Shown here piece by piece: positions 40,294 through 51,011 of a stretch of DNA of 64,000 bases. The first letter of the stretch is position 1; each line of letters begins with the position of its first letter. Both the position numbers and the translations under genes were made by a program. Location: NCBI RefSeq assembly GCF_025725665.1, contig NZ_CP107009.1, positions 620,001 to 684,000 of the forward strand. Reading direction: 5' to 3'. The notes under the pieces were generated by a model. The model ran no database searches. It saw only the letters and a program-made list of their open reading frames with translations, and had not been told where the DNA came from. Source of the stretch: Halomonas sp. LR3S48. Its GTDB lineage: Bacteria > Pseudomonadota > Gammaproteobacteria > Pseudomonadales > Halomonadaceae.

Positions 40294-43200
40294 ATGCGAC
40301 TCACCTCGATCCGCCTCAGCGGTTTCAAATCCTTCGTCGACCCGGTCACGGTGCCCTTCGACGGCAACATGACCGCTATCGTCGGCCCCAACGGCTGCGG
40401 CAAGTCGAACATCATCGACGCCGTACGCTGGGTCATGGGCGAATCCTCGGCCAAGACCCTGCGTGGCGAGTCGATGACAGACGTCATCTTCAACGGCTCC
40501 ACGGGTCGCAAGCCGGTGGGGCAGGCCGCCATCGAACTGCGCTTCGACAACAGCGACGGCACCATGGGGGGCATCTACGCCCAGTACGCCGAGATCGCGG
40601 TCAAGCGTCAGGTCAGTCGCGACGGCCAGTCCAACTACTTCTTCAACGGCCAGAAGTGCCGCCGCCGCGACATCGCCGACCTTTTCCTGGGGACCGGCCT
40701 CGGGCCGCGCTCCTACGCCATCATCGGCCAGGGCATGATCTCGCGGTTGATCGAGGCGCGCCCGGAGGAGCTGCGCGCCACCCTCGAGGAAGCCGCCGGC
40801 ATCTCCAAGTACAAGGAGCGTCGTCGCGAGACCGAGACCCGCATGCGCCGCACCCGTGAGAACCTCGAGCGCCTCGAGGACATCCGCGAGGAGCTCGACA
40901 AGCAGCTCGAACGTCTCCGCCGCCAGGCCGAGGCCGCGCGGCGCTACCAAACCCTGAAAGACGAGGAGCACCGGCTCAAGGGCGAGCTGGCCCTGCTGCG
41001 CGGCCGTGCCCTGCGCGCCCGCCAGCGCGAGGAAGAGCACCGCGTACGCGAGCTGGAGACCGGCATCGAGCGCGAGATCCTCGGCCTGCGCCAGTGCGAG
41101 ACCCGCCTGGAGGAGGCCCGAGCCGACCACGACAAGCTGGCCGAGACCCTGGAGGCGCGCCAGGCGCGCTTCTTCGAGACCACCGGCGCCATCGCCCGGC
41201 TCGAGCAGAGCCTGGAGCACGCGCGCAGCCGCGAGGGCCAACTGGCCCGCGACCTGGAGAGCGCCCAGCGCGAGCTGGTCGAGCTCGACCGCCTGGGCGA
41301 ACACGACCGTGAGCGTCTGGTGGGGCTCGACGAACGGCTCGAGACCCTGGTGCCGGAACAGGAAGAGCTCGCCGAGCAGCTCGCCGAGCTCGAGGCGATG
41401 CTGGAAGAGGCGGAGCCCGGCGTCGAGGAGGCCGAGCAGGCCTTCGAAACCTTCAGCGAAGGCTGGCGCGAGGCCAGTCGCGACGCGGAGCGCAGCCAGG
41501 ACCGCCTGCGCGAACTCGAAAGCCGCCTGACGCGGCTCGAGGCCGATACCCAGCGCCGCCGCCAGCAGCAGCAGGAGCTGCCGGACCTGGCCGAGCTGAC
41601 CGCCAGGCGCGACGAACTCAAGGAGCGTCTGGCCGAGTTCGCCCTCGAGCAGGAGAGCGTCGAAGCCCGCCGCGAGCAGCTCCAGGCCACTCGCGAGGAA
41701 GCCCGCGAGGCCGCCGTCGCGCTGGAGCGCGAGCGTGAGGAGGAGCGTAGCCGTCGCAGCAGCCTGCAGGGCGAGTTGGCTTCCCTTGACGCCCTGATCC
41801 AGGCGGCCCTGACCGACCCTGACGAGGCCCTGACCGAGCACTTGGCGAGCCACGAGCTGGGCGAGCTGCCGCGGCTGGGCGAAGCGCTCCAGGTCGAGCC
41901 CGGCTGGGAAGCCAGCGTCTCCTGGGTGCTGGCGCCCTGGCTCAAGGCGCGCCTGGCCGCTCCCGATACCTTCCGCCTGGCGAGTGCCGAACCGCCCGCC
42001 GAGCTTGGCGCGCTGTCGCCTGAAACCACGGTCGAATTCTCACCGGCTAGCCTGGCCGCCCGGGTGCGCGGTGCCGGTGCCGCCGCGAGCTGGCTGGCGC
42101 CGATCCGCTGTGTGGAGAGCGACGAGCAGGCTTGGGCCGAGCGTGACTGCCTGGCCGCGGGCGAGAGCCTGATCACTCCACAGGGCCTGTGGCTGGGTCG
42201 CGACTGGATACGTCATCGTGGCCAGGGTGCCGGGCCCGATGCGCTGCTGGTCAGCCGGCGCCGCTTCGAGGAGGCCGCAGCCGAGCTCGACGAGATCGAG
42301 ACCCGCCTGGCGGCGCGCGACCAGGCCATCGAAGCCGAACGCGAACGCGCCGGGCAAGCCGAGCGCGATCTCGACGCCATCCGCCAGGAGGAGCGTCGCC
42401 TGGCTGGCGAACAGCAACAGCTCGCCGTGCAGGACAGCGGCCTGGCCAGCCGCCTGGAACATTTACAGGGGCGTGCCGGAGAGTTGGCCGAGGAACTGGC
42501 GGGGCTGGACGAGGCCCGCGAGGAGACGCGGCTGACCATCGAGGAGGCGCGCGAGCAGTGGCAACTGGCCATGGCGCGCCTGGAGGAGGGCGCCGAGCAG
42601 CGCGAACGCCTGGAGCGGTCGCGCAGCGAAGCCCGTGAACGCCTGGCGTCGCTGCGCGCCCGGCAGCGCCCGCTGAACGAGCGGGTTCAGCAGTTGGCGC
42701 TGGAACGCCAGCGGCTCTCCACCGAGCGCGACGGCCTGGCCGAGCAGCAGGGGCGCAGCGGAGATGTCCGCGAGCGTCTGCTGGCACGCTGCGAGGAACT
42801 GACCGAGACCTTGGAGCAGCTGCGCGAGCCCGACGAAGAGCAGCGCGAGAAGCTCGACGAGCTGCTGCATCGGCGCGAGGGCGACGAGCGCGCGCTCAAC
42901 GAAACCAAGGCGCGTGCCGCCGAGCTGGTGGAACGGCTGCGCGAGGACGAGCTGGCGCGGCAGAATCACGAGCGCAACCTGGAAGGTATACGCGAGCGAC
43001 TGCAGGAAGCGCGCATGCAGGTGCAGGCGCTGGCGCTGAAGGCCGAGACCCAGGACGAGCAGCTTGCCGAACTGGGCCACGAGGCCGCGGCGCTGGAAGC
43101 GGGCCTCGACCCCAACGCCACCGAATCGGCCTGGCAGACCCGCCTGGAGGAGGTCGGCGAGCGCGTCCGGCGGCTGGGCGCGATCAACCTGGCGGCCATC

Positions 43201-43788
43201 GAGGAGTACGACCAACAGGCCGAGCGACGCAACTATCTCGAGGCCCAGCAGTCGGAACTCAATGAAGCGCTGGAGACGCTGGAGCGGGCGATACGTCGCA
43301 TCGACCAGGAGACCCGTACCCGTTTTCGCGACACCTTTGAACGAGTCAACCAGGGCCTGCAGTCACTTTTTCCTAGAGTCTTCGGCGGTGGAACCGCATG
43401 GTTGACGCTGACCGGCGAGGATTTGCTCGACACTGGGGTGGCCATCATGGCGCGCCCTCCCGGAAAGAAGAACAGCACCATTCATCTTCTCTCGGGTGGA
43501 GAAAAGGCATTGACGGCTCTGTCGCTCGTCTTCGCCATCTTCCAACTCAATCCGGCGCCTTTCTGCATGCTCGACGAAGTCGATGCACCGCTCGATGATG
43601 CCAATGTGGGGCGCTATGCCAAACTGGTGAAAGACATGTCCGAGTCGGTTCAGTTCATCTATATCACCCATAACAAGATCGCTATGGAGGCCGCCGAAAG
43701 ACTCATGGGTGTGACCATGCAAGAACCCGGCGTCTCGCGACTGGTAGCCGTTGGTGTAGAAGAGGCGGCTGCGCTGGCCGAGGCTTGA
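40294..43788 (+). CDS. smc: Chromosome segregation protein SMC
   Basis: An ATPase that condenses and segregates the chromosome. The 1164 residues show Walker A GPNGCGKSN at 31-39, two long coiled coils (about 165-500 and 650-990) rich in Glu, Arg and Leu, a central hinge, then the signature LSGGEKALTALSLVFAIF and Walker B CMLDEVDAPLDD. The gene begins four bases after ccmI, so it is probably read with the ccm operon as well as from any internal promoter. zipA follows after 226 bases. Confidence 0.96.
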   Translation: MRLTSIRLSGFKSFVDPVTVPFDGNMTAIVGPNGCGKSNIIDAVRWVMGESSAKTLRGESMTDVIFNGSTGRKPVGQAAIELRFDNSDGTMGGIYAQYAEIAVKRQVSRDGQSNYFFNGQKCRRRDIADLFLGTGLGPRSYAIIGQGMISRLIEARPEELRATLEEAAGISKYKERRRETETRMRRTRENLERLEDIREELDKQLERLRRQAEAARRYQTLKDEEHRLKGELALLRGRALRARQREEEHRVRELETGIEREILGLRQCETRLEEARADHDKLAETLEARQARFFETTGAIARLEQSLEHARSREGQLARDLESAQRELVELDRLGEHDRERLVGLDERLETLVPEQEELAEQLAELEAMLEEAEPGVEEAEQAFETFSEGWREASRDAERSQDRLRELESRLTRLEADTQRRRQQQQELPDLAELTARRDELKERLAEFALEQESVEARREQLQATREEAREAAVALEREREEERSRRSSLQGELASLDALIQAALTDPDEALTEHLASHELGELPRLGEALQVEPGWEASVSWVLAPWLKARLAAPDTFRLASAEPPAELGALSPETTVEFSPASLAARVRGAGAAASWLAPIRCVESDEQAWAERDCLAAGESLITPQGLWLGRDWIRHRGQGAGPDALLVSRRRFEEAAAELDEIETRLAARDQAIEAERERAGQAERDLDAIRQEERRLAGEQQQLAVQDSGLASRLEHLQGRAGELAEELAGLDEAREETRLTIEEAREQWQLAMARLEEGAEQRERLERSRSEARERLASLRARQRPLNERVQQLALERQRLSTERDGLAEQQGRSGDVRERLLARCEELTETLEQLREPDEEQREKLDELLHRREGDERALNETKARAAELVERLREDELARQNHERNLEGIRERLQEARMQVQALALKAETQDEQLAELGHEAAALEAGLDPNATESAWQTRLEEVGERVRRLGAINLAAIEEYDQQAERRNYLEAQQSELNEALETLERAIRRIDQETRTRFRDTFERVNQGLQSLFPRVFGGGTAWLTLTGEDLLDTGVAIMARPPGKKNSTIHLLSGGEKALTALSLVFAIFQLNPAPFCMLDEVDAPLDDANVGRYAKLVKDMSESVQFIYITHNKIAMEAAERLMGVTMQEPGVSRLVAVGVEEAAALAEA

Positions 43789-44014
43789 AAAGGGCTTGCA
43801 AGCCAGCGGCAAACGCGATATCAGAAGACACATCACGGTCATACCGCAGATTAGAAAAGCGAATTGACAGGGAAAGGCGCAGGGTTGATTTGACTCTCGG
43901 GCGATAATGCCGGGGCTTGACAAACAAAAAAAGTGGCCCTTTTTCTGGCAATCGCGCTATGCTGTTGACGAACATCCATCCGGCATGGCGCCCTAGTGAT
44001 AGGCAAGACGACCC

Positions 44015-45739
44015 ATGGAACTTAGAGAATGGCTGATCATTCTGGGGCTGGCCCTGGTGACGCTCATCGTGATCGACGGTGTGCGACGCCTTAAACGTCA
44101 GCGCCGAGTGCCCCGCCTGGACCAGGCAGGGGACAATAACAACCAAGGCAATGGCGAGGCAGCGGCCGACGGTGGAGACAACTGGGAGTTGCCCAACGGC
44201 GGCGCCCGTGTCGTCAGGCCCGCCAGCTATACCCAGGTGCAAACGAAGCCCAAGCTCGAACGCCAGGAACATCCCGGGCCTTCGCGCGTATTGGCTGGCC
44301 TGAAAGGCGGCAGTACCGACACCAGGCCAGTGCCGGGTTCCGATCCCGATGCCGCCGCGGCGACCCGCCCGGTGGCTTCAGCCATGTCGGGAGCAGCGGC
44401 CGCGACCGAGCCCGCCAAGGGTGAAGCGAGCATTGCCGCTCGCCCCGCCGGGCCGGATCATGCCGCACGCGTCGAGCCGGAAGTTGCTCTTGAGCGGGAA
44501 GTCGTTGCCCACAGGGGCGCCGAAGGATCGCCTGCCGAACCTCCCACGACCGAGCGGCCCATGGCCGAACGGCAGGAGGCGGAGCCGGCCAGTGCTTCCA
44601 GCGAATCACGGGTCGAGACCGAAACCGCCAAGGCCACCACCGAACGTCCCGCACCAACTTCACTGGCGCGGGACGAGCACGATGAGCGTCACGAGCCGAC
44701 CCTTTCTGCCCTCGACGATGAGGAGCCGGTTGCCGAAGCCGCGCGGTTGGCCGCCGACCCCGACGACCACGACCCTCACCACGACGAGGACGAGCGCTAT
44801 CGGTTGGTCGATCTCGAAGGCATGGGCGATTCGATCAAGAGCGGCTCACGCCGCATGGGCGAGTCGGTTCAGCGGTTCGGGCTTTCCATTCAGCAGCGCA
44901 TGGCCAAGCGCCGTGAACAGAAGCGCGAAGAGAAGATACGCCGCGAGCAGGTGCGGGCCGAGAAGGCCGCGCTCGATGCCCAGCGTCGCCAGGAGGCCGC
45001 CGAGGCTCAGGCCGTCCGGGAGGCCGAGCGCCGTCGTCTGGAAGCCGAGGCCATTGACCAAGCGGATGACGACGATCCCTTGTTCGCACCGCCGCGCCCA
45101 CGGGCGTCAGAGGCCGCGGTCCCGGCGTATGCCGAGCCGGCAGCGTCCGACTACGCCGAGCCGGCAGCGTCCGACTACGCCGAGCCGGCCGAGCAGGTCA
45201 GCGACGATGACGACGTGGTCCGCGCCCATCCGACACTGGCCCGGGCGCTGCGTCACAACGTCAATGCCGAGCGTGCCCGCGACACCCTGAGTCAGGCCGA
45301 CGAGATCATCGTCATCAGCGTGCTGTCGCGTGAAGAAGCGGGTTTCTCCGGTGAGGCGCTGCTCAACCTGATGCTGGCCTGCGGCTTGCGCTACAGCAGC
45401 GACATGGGCATCTTCCACCGCTTCGAGACCGAGGACCCCGACAGCGAGCTGCAGTTCTCGATGGTCAACGTGCTCAAGCCGGGTACCTTCCCGATCGAGG
45501 CGATGGACGAGTTCCGTACGCCGGGTATCACCCTGTTGATGCCGCTGCCCGGGGCGATGGACACCGCCGCCGCCTTCGAGGCGATGGTCGAGACCGCCAT
45601 GGTCATCGTGCGCAACCTGGGTGGCGAGCTGAAGGACGAAAACCACAGCGTGATGACTGCACAGACCGTGGGGTTCGCCCGCCAGCGCGTGCAGGAGTTC
45701 GAGCGCCGCAATCGCCTCAATCGCTACCAGGTGAACTGA
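44015..45739 (+). CDS. zipA: Cell division protein ZipA
   Basis: Anchors FtsZ to the membrane at the division site. The 574 residues are far longer than E. coli ZipA (328). A short N-terminal start and one transmembrane helix (about 6-24) are followed by a long disordered linker with acidic and proline-rich stretches, a basic helical stretch at about 290-345 (KRREQKREEKIRREQVR), an octapeptide repeat, and the C-terminal FtsZ-binding domain from about 429. The smc-zipA-ligA order is conserved in relatives and supports the call. Confidence 0.93.
   Translation: MELREWLIILGLALVTLIVIDGVRRLKRQRRVPRLDQAGDNNNQGNGEAAADGGDNWELPNGGARVVRPASYTQVQTKPKLERQEHPGPSRVLAGLKGGSTDTRPVPGSDPDAAAATRPVASAMSGAAAATEPAKGEASIAARPAGPDHAARVEPEVALEREVVAHRGAEGSPAEPPTTERPMAERQEAEPASASSESRVETETAKATTERPAPTSLARDEHDERHEPTLSALDDEEPVAEAARLAADPDDHDPHHDEDERYRLVDLEGMGDSIKSGSRRMGESVQRFGLSIQQRMAKRREQKREEKIRREQVRAEKAALDAQRRQEAAEAQAVREAERRRLEAEAIDQADDDDPLFAPPRPRASEAAVPAYAEPAASDYAEPAASDYAEPAEQVSDDDDVVRAHPTLARALRHNVNAERARDTLSQADEIIVISVLSREEAGFSGEALLNLMLACGLRYSSDMGIFHRFETEDPDSELQFSMVNVLKPGTFPIEAMDEFRTPGITLLMPLPGAMDTAAAFEAMVETAMVIVRNLGGELKDENHSVMTAQTVGFARQRVQEFERRNRLNRYQVN
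45128..45193 (+). repeat. 24-base tandem repeat inside zipA
   Basis: Two full units (45128-45151 and 45152-45175), differing at one base, encode YAEPAASD twice. A partial third unit (YAEPAE) follows. It lies in the disordered linker, where copy number may vary between strains. Confidence 0.85.
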
Positions 45740-45770
45740 CGCCTGATCGAGTGCCATGCCGCACCCGCCG

Positions 45771-45803
45771 ACAACCCCGTGAGCGATCACGGGGTTGTCG
45801 TGT
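45771..45803 (+). terminator. Hairpin terminator after zipA
   Basis: A perfect 12-bp stem (45771-45782 with 45787-45798) closed by a GCGA tetraloop, the same loop as the aroB terminator. The following CGTGTTC is only weakly T-rich. Confidence 0.6.
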
Positions 45804-45815
45804 TCAGGGCGGTAG

Positions 45816-48175
<2,360 letters not shown>

Positions 48176-48383
48176 GCAGGTACCGGGTTCAGCGAATCTC
48201 CGGCGTAATGCTGCGCTGCACTACCAATGTCCAACGAGGCAGCAGAGGAATGTAACGGGAAATTGATCCAGGTCAGAGGCTGGGAAACCTCATGCGGCAA
48301 GAATGAGCTTTCTGATTCTTCCGCTGACGGCGGCTCCTCTAGGGATGGGCTGGCGCCTCACGTCGTGCCTACCGAGTATCGTG

Positions 48384-50996
48384 ATGCTGACCTACGCCCG
48401 CGCTTTTCTCGCTTGCCTGCAATCCCTGCAAGGTTTCGTGCTGGTAGCGATCATTTCCGCTTCTCTGACCGTCTTCCTGGGCGTCTCCGTGGTGTCCTCG
48501 TTGCTCTACGAAAACATCCTCGCGCGCCAGGCCGAGCAGACCTCCGAGACCCTCGCCCGGCAGAGCTTCAATGCCATGCTGCAGGTGATGCGCCAGGGCT
48601 GGACCCGCGAGCAGATGGAAACCTTCATCGAGGAGACGCAGCACGCCCATGAAAGCTCCGGCTACCGCTTCGCGTTCTATCGCGGAGACAGGGTTACGGA
48701 GCGCTTCGGGCAGATCGACCAGCCGCCCATGGACATCGTCATCCGTGCCGCCCTGGAGTCGGGCAACGAACGGGTGTGGCTCGAGGATGGCACGGTACGG
48801 CGCATCATGCCCCTGGTGGCACGCTCCGAGTGCCTGGCCTGTCACCAGAATGCGGCCACCGGCGATGTGCTCGGCGTGATCGACATCCAGCACGACCTGG
48901 CACCGATCAGTCGCGAGATGCGGTACAACTACCTGGCCTTGTTCATCGTCGCCGCCTTGGTGATCCTGCTATTGGCGCTGGGCATGTCGAAACTCTTCGC
49001 CGGACGGATTCAGGCAACCCTCAAGCAGTTCCGCGAGCGCCTGGAGGCGGTCAATTCCGTCGAGGACTTTCGCAAGCTCGACTTCAGCGATGCCAAGGTG
49101 CGCTTCCATGAACTCAACGAAGCTCTGCAGCAGGTCAATGCGTTGGTCGACCGGCTCAGGAACGTGGCGGTGGACAAGGATATCCTCGAGTTCGAGATTC
49201 GCCTGCTGAGCAAGTTCATCATCACCTCGGAAGTGGTGCGTGACTGGCGCGAATTCATCAAGGAATTGCTGGCCGACATCAATACCATCATTCAGGCGCA
49301 TACCCTGGTGACGATTTTCCAGGTGGAGGATGAGGGCTACGAACTGGAGGTGTTCTGGTACCGCGAGGTTGCGCCCGAAACCCGCGCCACCTTCGAGGCG
49401 CTGCTGACCCAACTGCTGGAGAACAAGCCAGAGGGGCAGCCGGGGGGAAGCGTACTCAAGGTGCATCACCATACGGTGATGAACGCCGGTGCCGACGAGG
49501 CGGTAGCCGACCTCTCGCCGGAGGACATCCGCCTGCAAACCAAGTCGCTGCTGCTCGAGGCGCCCAAGATAGGTGGCATCGTCGGCATCGGCGTACAGTC
49601 CGACCTGGCTCAGGATCCCATCCGTCATATCGTCATCGACGGCATTCTCTCGACGCTGCTCAATCTGGTGGGCTCGGTCAAGGCGATCTACAAGTACACC
49701 CAGGATCTCGAGTTCTACGCCACTCGCGACCCCCTGACCAACCTGCACAACCAGCGTATCTTCAAGGACATGCTGACCTACGAGGTAGGTCGGGCGGGAC
49801 GCCACCAGGACCATTTCAGCCTGCTGATGCTCGACCTGGACAACTTCAAAACGGTCAACGACCGCCACGGCCACGCCTTCGGCGATCAGTTCCTCAACGC
49901 CGTGGCCGACACCTTGAGCCACTCGGTACGTCCCGGCGATTTCCTGGCCCGTTACGGCGGCGATGAGTTTACCGTGATCCTGCCCGAGACCGAGGAGCAG
50001 CAGGCCTATTCGGTGGCGCAGCGCATCGCCAGCAACCTCTCCAGCCAGGTGCTCACCGCGCCTGACGGCAGCACGGTACGGGCGACGACCTCGATCGGCA
50101 TCGCCAGCTATCCCAACCATGCCACCAACCCTCACGATCTCTTCCTGATGGCCGACAACATGATGTACAAGGCCAAGCGCAAGGGGAAGAACTGCGTGGC
50201 CGTGCCGGCGCAGGAGGAGGTGGCGGAAGTCTTCCGTGAAGTCGGCGAAAAGAACCAGATGGTGCTCAGCGCGCTGGAGGAGCAGCGCATAGTGCCCTAC
50301 TTCCAGCCCATCGCCGATGTGCGCACCGGCAAGGTCAACATCCACGAGTTGCTGATGCGCATTCAGCTAGACGACCACCTGGTGCCGGCCGGCGAATTCA
50401 TCGATATCGCCGAGAGCATCGGCGTGATTCACAAGATGGACTACCTGCTGATCGAGAAGGCCTTCGCGCAGATCCGCGCGCAGGGCTACGAGGGCATGCT
50501 GTTCATCAACCTTTCGCCCAAGTCGCTGATCATCGGTGAGTTCATCGGCCATATTCACCAGCTGGCGATCGACTACGACATCCTGCCGGAGCGCATCGTC
50601 TTCGAGCTGACCGAGCGCGAGACGGTGAGCAACCTCAAGCTGCTGGAGAAGTTCGTCCTCGACCTCAAGCTCGAAGGTTTCAATTTCGCCATCGACGACT
50701 TTGGCTCGGGTTACTCCTCGTTCCGCTACCTCAAGCAATTTCCCATCGACGTAATCAAGATCGAGGGCGAGTTCATCCGCAACATGCTCAACGACGAGAA
50801 GTACATGGCCTTCGTCAAGAGCATCGTCACTCTGGCCCAGAGCCTCGGGGTCAGCACCATCGCCGAGTTCATCGAGGACGAGGAGGTGCTCGAAGTCGTG
50901 AAGGGGCTGGGCATCGACTTCGGCCAGGGCTACCACCTGGGCCGGCCGGGGCCACGCTTCGTCAACCACCGCCAGCAGCTTCTCGTCGAAAGGTAG
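48384..50996 (+). CDS. c-type haem sensor GGDEF-EAL protein
   Basis: A probable cyclic di-GMP enzyme of 870 residues. Order: transmembrane helix (about 14-36); periplasmic sensor with a haem c motif C150-L-A-C153-H154; second helix (181-203); HAMP-like linker; GAF-like region (about 275-435); GGDEF domain with intact GGDEF at 523-527 and inhibitory RPGD at 514-517; EAL domain with ELL in place of EAL (E653), but NLSP, ELTERE and DDFG kept. An ATG at 48303 would add 27 residues with poor codon use, so I prefer 48384; neither has a clear ribosome binding site. Confidence 0.85.
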   Translation: MLTYARAFLACLQSLQGFVLVAIISASLTVFLGVSVVSSLLYENILARQAEQTSETLARQSFNAMLQVMRQGWTREQMETFIEETQHAHESSGYRFAFYRGDRVTERFGQIDQPPMDIVIRAALESGNERVWLEDGTVRRIMPLVARSECLACHQNAATGDVLGVIDIQHDLAPISREMRYNYLALFIVAALVILLLALGMSKLFAGRIQATLKQFRERLEAVNSVEDFRKLDFSDAKVRFHELNEALQQVNALVDRLRNVAVDKDILEFEIRLLSKFIITSEVVRDWREFIKELLADINTIIQAHTLVTIFQVEDEGYELEVFWYREVAPETRATFEALLTQLLENKPEGQPGGSVLKVHHHTVMNAGADEAVADLSPEDIRLQTKSLLLEAPKIGGIVGIGVQSDLAQDPIRHIVIDGILSTLLNLVGSVKAIYKYTQDLEFYATRDPLTNLHNQRIFKDMLTYEVGRAGRHQDHFSLLMLDLDNFKTVNDRHGHAFGDQFLNAVADTLSHSVRPGDFLARYGGDEFTVILPETEEQQAYSVAQRIASNLSSQVLTAPDGSTVRATTSIGIASYPNHATNPHDLFLMADNMMYKAKRKGKNCVAVPAQEEVAEVFREVGEKNQMVLSALEEQRIVPYFQPIADVRTGKVNIHELLMRIQLDDHLVPAGEFIDIAESIGVIHKMDYLLIEKAFAQIRAQGYEGMLFINLSPKSLIIGEFIGHIHQLAIDYDILPERIVFELTERETVSNLKLLEKFVLDLKLEGFNFAIDDFGSGYSSFRYLKQFPIDVIKIEGEFIRNMLNDEKYMAFVKSIVTLAQSLGVSTIAEFIEDEEVLEVVKGLGIDFGQGYHLGRPGPRFVNHRQQLLVER

Positions 50997-51011
50997 CGCC
51001 GAGGAGGATAG

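Noticed and set aside
43917..43963. A promoter for zipA using TTGACA at 43917 and TATGCT at 43958
   Set aside because: Spacing is 35 bases, so they do not pair; no other pair at proper spacing was found.
48303..48383. 27-residue N-terminal extension of the GGDEF-EAL protein
   Set aside because: Unusual codons for this genome and no ribosome binding site; the membrane anchor starts properly at 48384, although that start is not proven either.
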